Of a DNA stretch of 45,142 nucleotides, positions 18,804-27,557 are shown one piece after another. Below the pieces are notes generated by a model that saw only the letters and a list, made by a program, of their open reading frames with translations, searched no databases and was not told the origin of the DNA. The position numbers and the translations under genes were made by a program. The DNA comes from Gemmatimonadota bacterium. Lineage in GTDB: Bacteria; Gemmatimonadota; Gemmatimonadetes; Gemmatimonadales; GWC2-71-9. The DNA is taken from the NCBI GenBank assembly GCA_022562295.1, contig JADFPO010000017.1, forward strand, positions 1-45,142, read 5' to 3'. Positions within the stretch are counted from its first letter, which is position 1. Each line of letters opens with the position of its first letter.

Positions 18804-19684
18804 CCGGCAAGTGCCTGAAATCCAAAGGACTTACCCTTCCTCACCACCCGACCCAGTGCATGCTCTGGATCGTGCTCGAAAACCAGCAGCCAGGACTCCT
18901 CTTCAGCCTGGGTGAGGAGCCGGCGCTTGGACTCGAGCGTCACGAGCGGCTCCAGATCGTACCCCATGATCCACGGCAGCGAAAGATGCGCCGTCGTCGG
19001 CACCAAGTCAGCCAAGAAACACGCCTTCTCGCCTCCGTCTTCGATGAGAATGGATTGGTGATGAGGGACGTGCCCCGGGGTCAGAATCGCTCGAACCCCA
19101 GGTAATATCTCTGCATCGCCACTCACCAGCTTCCACCGGTCGGCGTCTGTCACCGGCGCAAAGTTCTTGGGGAAATAGCTTCCAGCCGTACGCTCGTTGG
19201 TCCGGAGCCCGAACGCGAGATCTCCCTCCTGGACGACGTAGGTTGCTTCGGGAAATGCCACACACGGCTCGTCCTCGGGGCCGCCACCCGGCGGCACCAC
19301 CGTATTGCCTCCGGCATGATCGAAATGGAGATGCGTGTTCACGACCCAGCGCACGTCGCGAGCCGTGAGTCCGACTTCGTTCAGGGCGTCATCGAGCCGA
19401 GTGGGGCCGTGGACTCCCTCGTTGTCGATCCCGTAGAGATCACAGAATTTTTCCGATTCCTTGTTCCCGATGCCCGTATCGACCAGCACGGGGCCGTCGG
19501 GGTGCTCAATCAAGAGGCAGCGCAACGCGAGAGGTATGCGGTTCCGCCCATCCGCCTCGATCCGGCGGTTCCAGAGTTCCTTGGGCACCACGCCGAACAT
19601 GGCTCCGCCATCCAATCGCTGCACGCCACCTTCGAGGGCGTGGCAGGTCAAGTTGCCAACCCGGAAGGTCGTGACCAGACTCAT
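18800..19684 (-). CDS. MBL-fold metallo-hydrolase
   Basis: VNTHLHFDHAGGNTVV (HxHxDH), ILTPGHVPHHQSILIEDGGEKACFLADLVP. Confidence 0.9.
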   Translation of the reverse strand: MSLVTTFRVGNLTCHALEGGVQRLDGGAMFGVVPKELWNRRIEADGRNRIPLALRCLLIEHPDGPVLVDTGIGNKESEKFCDLYGIDNEGVHGPTRLDDALNEVGLTARDVRWVVNTHLHFDHAGGNTVVPPGGGPEDEPCVAFPEATYVVQEGDLAFGLRTNERTAGSYFPKNFAPVTDADRWKLVSGDAEILPGVRAILTPGHVPHHQSILIEDGGEKACFLADLVPTTAHLSLPWIMGYDLEPLVTLESKRRLLTQAEEESWLLVFEHDPEHALGRVVRKGKSFGFQALAG

Positions 19685-20571
19685 CCCTCCTCCATCGGCG
19701 TCGGTAGCACCGCCCGCTTCTTACGCTTTTTCCGGTTGCGCCGCCGCTGCAGGTCCTCCAACCCACACAGGGTATCGACGCCGCGTTCTCCGGCAAGGTT
19801 CAGCATCTGCTGTAACACCAACGCCGTGGCCATCGCATCACCACCCGCCCGATGGCGATTCTCGATCGCGATATCGAGATACCGCGCCACACTGTCAAGA
19901 CTGCGTGAGCGAAGACCCGGAATCAAACGCTTCGCAAGCCGTACCGTGCATAGGCGCGGTCCATCGAGTGTGATATCGAGAGCGCGGCGCGTCTCTAGCG
20001 ACACGAACGACCAGTCGAATCGAAGGTTATGGGCGACGAAGATGCGACCGGCCAGCGCGCCCACCACGTCACTCGCGATTTCCGTGAAGCACGGCTTGCC
20101 CCGAATCTTCTCCTGCGTAATACGGGTCACGCGGGTGATGACCGATGGGATTGGGCGTTCGGGATCGATCAACGTGTCGATCGCCATCTTCACCGCACCT
20201 CCGTAAAGAACGGCTATCGCGATCTCGATTATCCGATCACCTTTTCCAGGGCTCGAGCCCGTGGTTTCGACGTCGACAACGGCAAACGTGCACTCGGTAA
20301 GTTTGGGGGATCCCACCGTTTGCCGCACCAGTTCCCACCGTGCGTCGAAGCGGCGCCGCACCCTCGGATCTGACGCGAGCAAGGCGCTGGCCAGCCGCTC
20401 CGCGACTGGTGACGACGTGGACGCGATGCCGAGAACCTCGTGAACCAACGCGGTACTATTGGCGGGTCCGGCCTCGAGGTAGTCGAGCGCTTTATCCACC
20501 AACTTGCCGGCGGGCCGTGCCTGCACGCCGCCGGTCACAACGCATCCCGTAACAGTGGCAGTGACATGCAC
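19681..20571 (-). CDS. DnaQ-like 3'-5' exonuclease (start approximate, 20538-20571)
   Basis: FAVVDVETTGSSPGKGDRIIEIAIAVL, FVAHNLRFDWSFV, RHRAGGDAMATALVL. The upstream ORF extension overlaps arcA and is non-protein-like. Confidence 0.88.
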   Translation of the reverse strand: MHVTATVTGCVVTGGVQARPAGKLVDKALDYLEAGPANSTALVHEVLGIASTSSPVAERLASALLASDPRVRRRFDARWELVRQTVGSPKLTECTFAVVDVETTGSSPGKGDRIIEIAIAVLYGGAVKMAIDTLIDPERPIPSVITRVTRITQEKIRGKPCFTEIASDVVGALAGRIFVAHNLRFDWSFVSLETRRALDITLDGPRLCTVRLAKRLIPGLRSRSLDSVARYLDIAIENRHRAGGDAMATALVLQQMLNLAGERGVDTLCGLEDLQRRRNRKKRKKRAVLPTPMEEG

Positions 20572-21764
20572 CGCGGCCCGCCACCGCCTCGGACCAACTC
20601 GCTTCCCCGAATCGTCAAGATCGTGCGCTCTTCGTCGTTGACTTGGTCGTCGCCCGACAGGAAATCCTCGAACCCGACGATGCGAAATCCGGCTTTTTCG
20701 AGTTCTCCGAGCGTCGCCTCGTTTCTCTTGTACGCCAGAGCCAGGCCAGGGCGGAGTGCCAGCAGGTTGCAGCCGGAGGCCCACTGCTCTCGCTCCTGCA
20801 GGGCCCGATCCGAACCGCCACACAATATCGGCTCGAGGGCAAAATCCACTTCCTTGAGCGCGGCGAAGAAATCGGGCATCTCACGGACCCCGGCCTTGCC
20901 CTTTCTCCGGTGCAACACCGCCAACCGTTGCGGTCCGATGAACTGCGGTGGCGACACCACACACAAACCGTGGTCGATCTGAGTGAATAGCATGTCGAGA
21001 TGCACCGCGGTGGGCTCACCTGGCATGACGACGACGATCACGTCCGAGATGCCGCACCGCGCCATCGCAATGTCGCACAAGTGATCCAGGGCCATTGCAC
21101 TCGTGCGGTCGCTGAAGCCAACGATGAGCAGATCCTCACGCACCGGATGCACATCGCCCCCCTCGAGCGTGTAGCCCAGTCGCCGCTCCTCCGACCCATC
21201 GTAAATAATGCCGTCATTCTCCAACACCGGATGACATGCAAAAAGCGCCTTGATGAGCAACTCTTCGGACCACCGCGCCTCATGGCGCATCGAGCCTATC
21301 ACCGCGTGGCTGCCAATCACGATGCCCACGTCGCGCGTGAAGAACAGGTTGGGCAGTGGAGGAAGGGCGTATCCCCCTTGGTTGAGCGTTCTGGCAATGG
21401 GCCCCGCAACGTCTTCGGCACCTTGGATCAACATCGTGACCAAGTCGTCCGCGGGCCGGTCGGCAAGGAGCTTGGAAACGTTGCCCGCATAGGCGATATG
21501 CTCCGTCTGCGCCGCGAGCAGCTTCCTCGCGTCCTCACTCTCGGCAATATGCCGCAGTAGGTCGCCCACTTCGTATACCTCGGCGAACCGTTGCAACACC
21601 GCCACCATCGAGCGATGCTCGGTGCGGGCCGTGTCTAACTCGATAATATCGTCGTAAAGAAAATCCCGGCGCGTTCCCGGGGTTACCGCCAGAACCTCGT
21701 TTCCAGGCTCATGAACCAAGACGGCCCGCAACGGGCCGATCTCGGAGGAAACATGTATGGGCAT
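20535..21764 (-). CDS. arcA: Arginine deiminase
   Basis: PLPNLFFTRDVGIVIG, TLEGGDVHPVREDLLIVGFSDRTSA, TAVHLDMLFTQIDHGLCVV, catalytic Cys region RGGGGPRCMSLPLLRDAL. Confidence 0.93.
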   Translation of the reverse strand: MPIHVSSEIGPLRAVLVHEPGNEVLAVTPGTRRDFLYDDIIELDTARTEHRSMVAVLQRFAEVYEVGDLLRHIAESEDARKLLAAQTEHIAYAGNVSKLLADRPADDLVTMLIQGAEDVAGPIARTLNQGGYALPPLPNLFFTRDVGIVIGSHAVIGSMRHEARWSEELLIKALFACHPVLENDGIIYDGSEERRLGYTLEGGDVHPVREDLLIVGFSDRTSAMALDHLCDIAMARCGISDVIVVVMPGEPTAVHLDMLFTQIDHGLCVVSPPQFIGPQRLAVLHRRKGKAGVREMPDFFAALKEVDFALEPILCGGSDRALQEREQWASGCNLLALRPGLALAYKRNEATLGELEKAGFRIVGFEDFLSGDDQVNDEERTILTIRGSELVRGGGGPRCMSLPLLRDAL

Positions 21765-21772
21765 GGCGCAAT

Positions 21773-22393
21773 CTAGCGATTCCTCAGCCCGTAACTCAAC
21801 GCCTCCAATTCCAACACCAAGCTCACGTTTTTCACGATCACATCGTCGGGAACGCGGAGTTGGATCGGTGCGAAATTGAGGAGTGCCTTCACACCGGCTT
21901 TGACCAACCGATCCACGATTTCCTGTGCCGCTCCGGCCGGTGTGACCACGATGGCCATGTCCACGAGTTCCTTCGCCAAGTCCGCTTCCAGCCGCCTTTG
22001 ATCGCGGATTGGAATCGAGTTTCGTTTCTGCCCGATTTTCTTCGGGTCGCAGTCGTACAGCGAGACGACGTGGAAGCCGTGCTGCTCGAACCCCCGAAAA
22101 TGCGCCAAGGCCGCACCGATGTTGCCGGCCCCAACCACCACGATGCGGTAGGTTCGCTCCAACCCGAGAATGTCTCGTAGTCGGCCCGCCAATTCGGGCA
22201 CCGAGTATCCGAACCCACGCTTGCCAAACGACCCAAAGAACGAAAGATCCTTGCGAACCTGTGCTGACGTGGTCCCCCCGCGTGTAGCGAGCGCTTCCGA
22301 ACTCACCGTCTCGGTGCCCTGCCGCTCGAAGTCTTCGAGGAACCGCAGGTAGAGGGAGAGGCGGCGTACTGTGGATTCGGCGATCTTTCGCAT
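21773..22393 (-). CDS. rex: Redox-sensing transcriptional repressor Rex
   Basis: TVRRLSLYLRFLEDFERQGTETVSSEALATRGGTTSAQVRKDLSFFGSFGKRGFGYSV (winged helix) and IVVVGAGNIGAALAHFRGFEQHGFHVVSLYDCDPKKIGQ (Rossmann). Confidence 0.96.
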   Translation of the reverse strand: MRKIAESTVRRLSLYLRFLEDFERQGTETVSSEALATRGGTTSAQVRKDLSFFGSFGKRGFGYSVPELAGRLRDILGLERTYRIVVVGAGNIGAALAHFRGFEQHGFHVVSLYDCDPKKIGQKRNSIPIRDQRRLEADLAKELVDMAIVVTPAGAAQEIVDRLVKAGVKALLNFAPIQLRVPDDVIVKNVSLVLELEALSYGLRNR

Positions 22394-22397
22394 GGTA

Positions 22398-22415
22398 TTG
22401 TGAAATTTTTCACAA
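22398..22415. promoter_or_regulatory. Rex operator
   Basis: TTGTGAAATTTTTCACAA, a perfect match to the TTGTGAA-N4-TTCACAA Rex consensus, 4 nt upstream of the rex ATG. Confidence 0.92.
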
Positions 22416-22442
22416 CATAGCCGCTGCGAAAGTGAACGTCAA
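22414..22442 (-). promoter_or_regulatory. Predicted rex promoter
   Basis: TTGACG (22442-22437), 17-nt spacer, TATGTT (22419-22414). The -10 overlaps the Rex operator; the -35 overlaps the rsmA stop codon. Confidence 0.6.
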
Positions 22443-23233
22443 CGAGACATCGCCCTAAACAACTTCACAAATTCTTGGGGCGTCAGCACTTCCGGGCGCG
22501 AGGTCGAGGCGATTTCGAGCGACTCCAACGTCGCCGCCACCGAGGCAGCGGTGCGGCCGGAGATGGTTCGCAGGCCTCGGGCGACCTGCTTGCGCCGCTG
22601 GCCGAACAGGCCGGTCACGAACCGGCGGAACGGGATGCGCTCGCCGGGATCCACCATCGGCACGGACCGAGGCCGGATGCGCACGAGAGCCGAATCGACG
22701 CGCGGTGGTGGCCTGAACGAGCCGGCCTTGACCACCTGGAGCCGCTCGACCGAGGCGGCTGCCTGCACGCCGACGGTGAGCGCACCGTACGCCGACGTCC
22801 CAGGAGCCGCCTCCAGCCGATCGGCCACCTCGCGCTGCACGAGGAAAACGACTACGACCGGTGTCTGCTCGGCAAGGGCCTTGTCGATCAGCGGCGTGGT
22901 AATGGAGAACGGAACGTTGCCGACCACCTTGAACGGGCGCACCTTCGCGCCCGCAGCGGCCGCCGCCACACTGGCCCCCCAGTCGACATCGAGCGCGTCG
23001 GCGTGGATGACCGTACAATGCTTCACGTGAGCTTGTTGCAGCTCGCGAGCCAACGCTGCGTCCTTCTCGATGGCAACCACTGTCCGCACCCTCGGTGCGA
23101 GCCGACGGGTCAACGATCCCTTCCCAGGGCCGATTTCCACCACATCATCATCGTCTCGGGGATCGAGAGCATCGACGATGCGATCGAGGATGGCCGGATC
23201 GAAAAGGAAGTGCTGGCCGAGGCGGCGCGACAC
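22439..23233 (-). CDS. rsmA: 16S rRNA (adenine(1518)-N(6)/adenine(1519)-N(6))-dimethyltransferase
   Basis: RLGQHFLFDPAILDRIVDAL, VVEIGPGKGSLTRRLA, VVGNVPFSITTPLIDKAL, SFRPPPRVDSALVRI. Confidence 0.95.
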   Translation of the reverse strand: MSRRLGQHFLFDPAILDRIVDALDPRDDDDVVEIGPGKGSLTRRLAPRVRTVVAIEKDAALARELQQAHVKHCTVIHADALDVDWGASVAAAAAGAKVRPFKVVGNVPFSITTPLIDKALAEQTPVVVVFLVQREVADRLEAAPGTSAYGALTVGVQAAASVERLQVVKAGSFRPPPRVDSALVRIRPRSVPMVDPGERIPFRRFVTGLFGQRRKQVARGLRTISGRTAASVAATLESLEIASTSRPEVLTPQEFVKLFRAMSR

Positions 23234-24729
23234 TACGCCTTGAGCACCACCACGGTGCGATCGTCCGTCGCAACGTCGGCAAACGAACTCACCGCGTTGA
23301 ACACCGCCTCCACGATTTCTACCGCAGGGTTGTTTCGGGTTTGGCGCACGATATCCAGCACCCGTGCTTCCCCGAAAAGTTCGTCAGACCGGTTTCTTGT
23401 TTCGGTTATTCCGTCGGAGACCAATACCAGCAGGTCCGAGTCGGGGGCCCACTCTACCGAACTCCCCTCGATGGCGCCCGGCTCACCCAAACCGAGCGGC
23501 GGAGCGGTGGCCGCGAGGCGTTTCGCCGAGCCGTCACCAGACATACGCCAGGCATGCGGATGCCCGGCGTTGGCGTAGCGGAGGATGCCGTGCTCCGCAT
23601 CGACAATCCCGTAGAACAGCGACAAGTACATCTCGGTCTCGGCCAGTTCCGAGTTCACCGACGCCAACAACTGATCGAGTGCGGCTTCCGGAGACTCCGC
23701 CGCGACAGCATGGATGCCCGCTGCCGAGAGCACCAGTGCCATGATGAGCGCCGCGGCAAGTCCATGAGTGGACACGTCACCGAGCATGACACCGACTTGC
23801 GAGCCGGGCAGCCGGACGAACTGGTAGAAGTCACCACCCACGTCCTCCGCCGGTCGGCATATCGCGGCCACGTCAATTTGTGGCCCCAACAGCGTCGGTG
23901 AAGGCAGCAATCGAAGCTGCAGGTCGTGCGCCAACTGCAGTTCTTGCCGCACGCGTTGACGCTCACGGTCGAGTTCGACGAGGCGGGCGTTCTCGATGGC
24001 AGCACCAATCTGATGCGCAATCGCCGTCACGAGCTTGGCGTGCCCGTGACCGAACGCGTCTTCGCTCATCCGGTCTGTCAGGTTGATCACACCGACGGGA
24101 CGGGCCACCCCATCCGGGTCAGGATACACGATCGGGACGGAAAGAAATGCTTTCCCGCGGTACGGACGCGTCATGGCATCGGGATCTTTCCACATTCCGT
24201 CATCGGACGCGTTGCGCAGCACAGTGTCGCATTCACGAAATACTCGCGCGGCCACCGACATCTCGTCGTCGACCGGGATCGGTGTAAAATCGCTGACGTC
24301 GACTCCCCACCCCGCCACCGGACGGAGTGTGCGATGCTCGGCGTCGTACACGAGAATGGATGCCCGTCGGGCTCCGACGACCTTACTCACTTCTCGAACG
24401 ATGACGCTGGCCGCCTCTTCCAACCCGATCGTCCGTCCAAGTACGGCGCTGATGGTATAGAGTAGGTCGATCTCCTCGTAATGGCGTGTCAGTTCCTCCG
24501 CCACGTGCAGCGTCTCGCCCTCGGTTTCCACCAGCCGCGTCAGTAGCGGGCCCAATGCGAGTTCGTGGTCTGGATGGTTGCACTGGTAGTAGTAGTCAGA
24601 GATGCCAGACAGGGGTTGGAGCCTGTCCGCACCCGAGCCGTCCACGTCCGGTACCGTCGGGACCTTCTGATCGGACCTCAGCGATGGGCCGGCAACGAGC
24701 TGCATCGTACGCTCGCTTGCACGCCACAC
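23233..24729 (-). CDS. GAF-domain PP2C/SpoIIE-type serine phosphatase (RsbU-like)
   Basis: GAF region (TISAVLGRTIGLEEAASVIVREVSKVVGARRASILVYD) and SpoIIE region (ICRPAEDVGGDFYQFVRLPGSQVGVMLGDVSTHGLAAALIMAL; DLLVLVSDGITETRN). Confidence 0.92.
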   Translation of the reverse strand: MWRASERTMQLVAGPSLRSDQKVPTVPDVDGSGADRLQPLSGISDYYYQCNHPDHELALGPLLTRLVETEGETLHVAEELTRHYEEIDLLYTISAVLGRTIGLEEAASVIVREVSKVVGARRASILVYDAEHRTLRPVAGWGVDVSDFTPIPVDDEMSVAARVFRECDTVLRNASDDGMWKDPDAMTRPYRGKAFLSVPIVYPDPDGVARPVGVINLTDRMSEDAFGHGHAKLVTAIAHQIGAAIENARLVELDRERQRVRQELQLAHDLQLRLLPSPTLLGPQIDVAAICRPAEDVGGDFYQFVRLPGSQVGVMLGDVSTHGLAAALIMALVLSAAGIHAVAAESPEAALDQLLASVNSELAETEMYLSLFYGIVDAEHGILRYANAGHPHAWRMSGDGSAKRLAATAPPLGLGEPGAIEGSSVEWAPDSDLLVLVSDGITETRNRSDELFGEARVLDIVRQTRNNPAVEIVEAVFNAVSSFADVATDDRTVVVLKA

Positions 24730-24785
24730 CCGAATTTCGTCACCCAGCAGCTGGCCAAGCGCGTGCAGCGTCGCATCGAGACGGG

Positions 24786-25250
24786 TCAGGCGCGGTGTAG
24801 CGTCATGCAGAGGGAGTTACCTCGGTCGTTGAATTCGAGCTCGTCCACGAGCTCTTTGATGAGAAAGAGACCCCGACCAGCTACCCGCTCGATGCAATCC
24901 CGCGACCGGGGATCGGGTATACAGTTGGGATCGAACCCTTCGCCCTGGTCACGAACGTGGACCTGTACCGATTGTCCGACGAGACATATCGCGATATGGA
25001 CCTGCTTACCCGGATCGAGTCGGTTCCCGTACACGATGGCGTTGGCCAAGGCTTCGGACAGTGCGACCCTGAGATTGAAGCGCACGGCCTTGACGGACAG
25101 CCCGCACGCCAGGCAATGCCGGGCCACGAGGTCCACGGTGTGCTCGACGAATTCGAGTTCGCTCGGCACTGCCACCGTCATGCGGAGACCACGATCGGGA
25201 GCATCGTGGTCGGACCGGCCCGGACGCCGGACGCACAGTCGCAGCGGTAC
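24786..25250 (-). CDS. RsbW-like anti-sigma serine kinase (HATPase_c); start approximate (25250 or 25181)
   Basis: NLRVALSEALANAIVYGN (N-box), VRDQGEGFDP, GRGLFLIKELVDELEF. Confidence 0.88.
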   Translation of the reverse strand, partial: VPLRLCVRRPGRSDHDAPDRGLRMTVAVPSELEFVEHTVDLVARHCLACGLSVKAVRFNLRVALSEALANAIVYGNRLDPGKQVHIAICLVGQSVQVHVRDQGEGFDPNCIPDPRSRDCIERVAGRGLFLIKELVDELEFNDRGNSLCMTLHRA

Positions 25251-25260
25251 GGTCTCGATG

Positions 25261-25596
25261 CTAGAAGCCCTTTTCGGCTGTTTCTTTTGTATCACAAATC
25301 TTGAACAGCGTGTCCAGCTTCGTGAGTTCGAACAGCATACCCAGGTCTTCATTCAAGCCGGCGAGCCTGAGGGCTCCCCCAGCCTCTCGGATTTTCTTGG
25401 AGATGGAAACGAGCACACCAAGCCCAGACGAATCGATGTAACCGGTGGCCGTGAAATCGAACACGAACTTCAGGTCGCCGGCTTCGAGCGACGTGAGCAC
25501 TGTTTCTTTGAGTTCATTTCGATTCGCCACAATCAGCTGGCCGTCTACTGCCACGATCGTCACGCCGCTCGGTGTGCTGCTCACAGTTGTTGCCAT
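25261..25596 (-). CDS. STAS-domain anti-sigma factor antagonist
   Basis: VTIVAVDGQLIVANRNELKETVL...FDFTATGYIDSSGLGVLVSISKKIREAGGALRLAGL, with the phosphorylatable Ser in IDSSGLG. Confidence 0.93.
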   Translation of the reverse strand: MATTVSSTPSGVTIVAVDGQLIVANRNELKETVLTSLEAGDLKFVFDFTATGYIDSSGLGVLVSISKKIREAGGALRLAGLNEDLGMLFELTKLDTLFKICDTKETAEKGF

Positions 25597-26565
25597 TTAC
25601 CTGCCCTCCGCTTTCCTGGATACTCTATCAGCTTGCAACACAGCGACCGCCGCGACATCAACGATTTCGTCCGCCGTCGCCCCACGTGAGAGGTCGGCCA
25701 CTGGTTTGGCGAGACCTTGAAGGATCGGCCCGACCGCTGCCGCACCCGCGAGACGTTGTACCAGTTTGTATGCAATGTTCCCACTGTCAAGGTCGGGAAA
25801 GACCAGGACGTTGGCGCGGCCGGCCACGGGGGATTCGGGCGCCTTGCGATTGGCGATCGCCGGGACCAGCGCCGCATCTCCCTGCAACTCCCCATCGCAC
25901 GCGATATCGGGTGCCCGCTGGCGGAATAGCTTCGTTGCCTCCCGCACCTTGTCAACCTTGGGTCCGTCGGCGCTGCCCTTGGTCGAATACGAGAGAAAAG
26001 CCACCACGGGCTCGTCTCCGACGATGCGCCGGCGGTCGCGTGCCGCCGAGAGTGCGATATCGGCAAGCTGTTGCGCTGTCGGATCCGGCACCACGGCCGC
26101 GTCCGTAAAGGTGAGCACCCTCCCTCCCAGCCCACTCCCCACCTCCGGGGCAGGCCAAGTGTCGAGCACCATGTAGAACGCGCTGCTGATTGTCTCGATA
26201 CCGTCAGCCGGCCCGATCAACCACAGCGCGGCCCGAACCACGTCAGCCGTGGGACAAGTGGCACCGGCCACCGCGGCGTCGGCTTCTCCCAGCGCGACGA
26301 GCCCGACGCCGAGTACGATGGGGTTGGAGGCAAGTTCCATAGCGGCCGCATCGCTCGCGATTCGATCCGGCCGCCGCTGCCGCAACAGCGCGGCGACCTC
26401 GGCGACCCGCGGAAGGTCAGTCCCCTCGAGTACCAGCGGGGTGGCGATGCCCTGCTCGGCGATCTTTTGAGCAGCCGCGGCGACCCGATCGTCCCCCCCG
26501 TCTGCCAGTACAACCGTCCCTCGCACCTGCGTGGCACGATCGCGCAGGTCATCGCGAAAGGTCAT
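25597..26565 (-). CDS. pta: Phosphate acetyltransferase
   Basis: [117 protein letters not shown]. Confidence 0.93.
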   Translation of the reverse strand: MTFRDDLRDRATQVRGTVVLADGGDDRVAAAAQKIAEQGIATPLVLEGTDLPRVAEVAALLRQRRPDRIASDAAAMELASNPIVLGVGLVALGEADAAVAGATCPTADVVRAALWLIGPADGIETISSAFYMVLDTWPAPEVGSGLGGRVLTFTDAAVVPDPTAQQLADIALSAARDRRRIVGDEPVVAFLSYSTKGSADGPKVDKVREATKLFRQRAPDIACDGELQGDAALVPAIANRKAPESPVAGRANVLVFPDLDSGNIAYKLVQRLAGAAAVGPILQGLAKPVADLSRGATADEIVDVAAVAVLQADRVSRKAEGR

Positions 26566-27045
26566 CTACCCAAACTTGCCCTCCAGGGCCCGCAACACCG
26601 TGGGATGAACGAGATCGGCGACGTCACCGCCTAGACTCGCAACCTCGCGAACGATGCTCGAACTCAAGAATGTGAGATGCCGTGCGGGAACCAGAAACAC
26701 CGTTTCGAGATCGTCGCGAAGCTTTCGATTCATGAGGGCCATCTGGAACTCGTACTCGAAATCACTTACCGCCCGCAGACCACGCACCACTATAGCGGCG
26801 CCCATCTCGTGGGCAAAATCCGCGAGTAATCCGTGGAACGGACGGATCTCGACTCGATCGTCATCGCCGACAATCTCGTTGAGAAGCTCGATCCGCTCCT
26901 GCAACGAAAACAAGGATGTCTTCGTGGTGTTCTCGGCGACCGCCACGATCAGCCGGTCCACGAAGTGCAAGCTCCGGTTTATGATGTCTTCGTGACCCTT
27001 GGTCGCTGGATCGAAGGCCCCTGGGTAGACGGCAATTCGGTTCAT
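26566..27045 (-). CDS. coaD: Phosphopantetheine adenylyltransferase
   Basis: MNRIAVYPGAFDPATKGHEDIINRSL; AAIVVRGLRAVSDFEYEFQMALMNRKL. Start at MNRIAV (27045) is more likely than 27057. Confidence 0.96.
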   Translation of the reverse strand: MNRIAVYPGAFDPATKGHEDIINRSLHFVDRLIVAVAENTTKTSLFSLQERIELLNEIVGDDDRVEIRPFHGLLADFAHEMGAAIVVRGLRAVSDFEYEFQMALMNRKLRDDLETVFLVPARHLTFLSSSIVREVASLGGDVADLVHPTVLRALEGKFG

Positions 27046-27557
27046 GGCGCGTAACAAAATGTTAAGGCCGTATCACCGTACCGGCGCGTTTCATCGCCGC
27101 CGATGTCTTCCGCTGCACGATGCTCGATCCCGAGTACGCGTGCAAACGGGCGAGCCTCGAAGGCGCCGACCAGCTGTTTGGCGCCCTCCCCCTTGTATGG
27201 CGGATCGGCCAGGGCTATGTCGAACGCGATCGCCTCGAGACGCTCGACGAAACGGCCCGCGTGGGCGCGGTGAACGGTTACCCGCTCCTCCGCGTCCAGC
27301 GCCGCGACGTTCGCACGCAGGGCGTTCAGCGCGGTCTTCCCCACTTCGACGAACTCCACCCGTTTCGCTCCACGCGACAGCGCTTCCAGACCGAGCGCTC
27401 CCGACCCCGCGTAGAGGTCCAAGACGTGCGCACCCGCGAGTTGGCCGGCCAGGATGCTGAACCATGCTTCGCGCACCCGATCGGCCGTGGGCCGGGTGGC
27501 GCGGTCACCGGGAACCCGCAAACGGCGTCCGCGAAATTCCCCGGCTATGATCCGCAT
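27042..27557 (-). CDS. rsmD: 16S rRNA (guanine(966)-N(2))-methyltransferase
   Basis: MRIIAGEFRGRRLRVPGDRATRPTADRVREAWFSIL; VLDLYAGSGALGLEALSRGA; LADPPY. Confidence 0.95.
   Translation of the reverse strand: MRIIAGEFRGRRLRVPGDRATRPTADRVREAWFSILAGQLAGAHVLDLYAGSGALGLEALSRGAKRVEFVEVGKTALNALRANVAALDAEERVTVHRAHAGRFVERLEAIAFDIALADPPYKGEGAKQLVGAFEARPFARVLGIEHRAAEDIGGDETRRYGDTALTFCYAP

Noticed and set aside
24565-25689. 374-aa + strand ORF antisense to the SpoIIE/RsbW/STAS genes
   Set aside because: Spans three well-supported minus-strand genes and shows no domain-like sequence.
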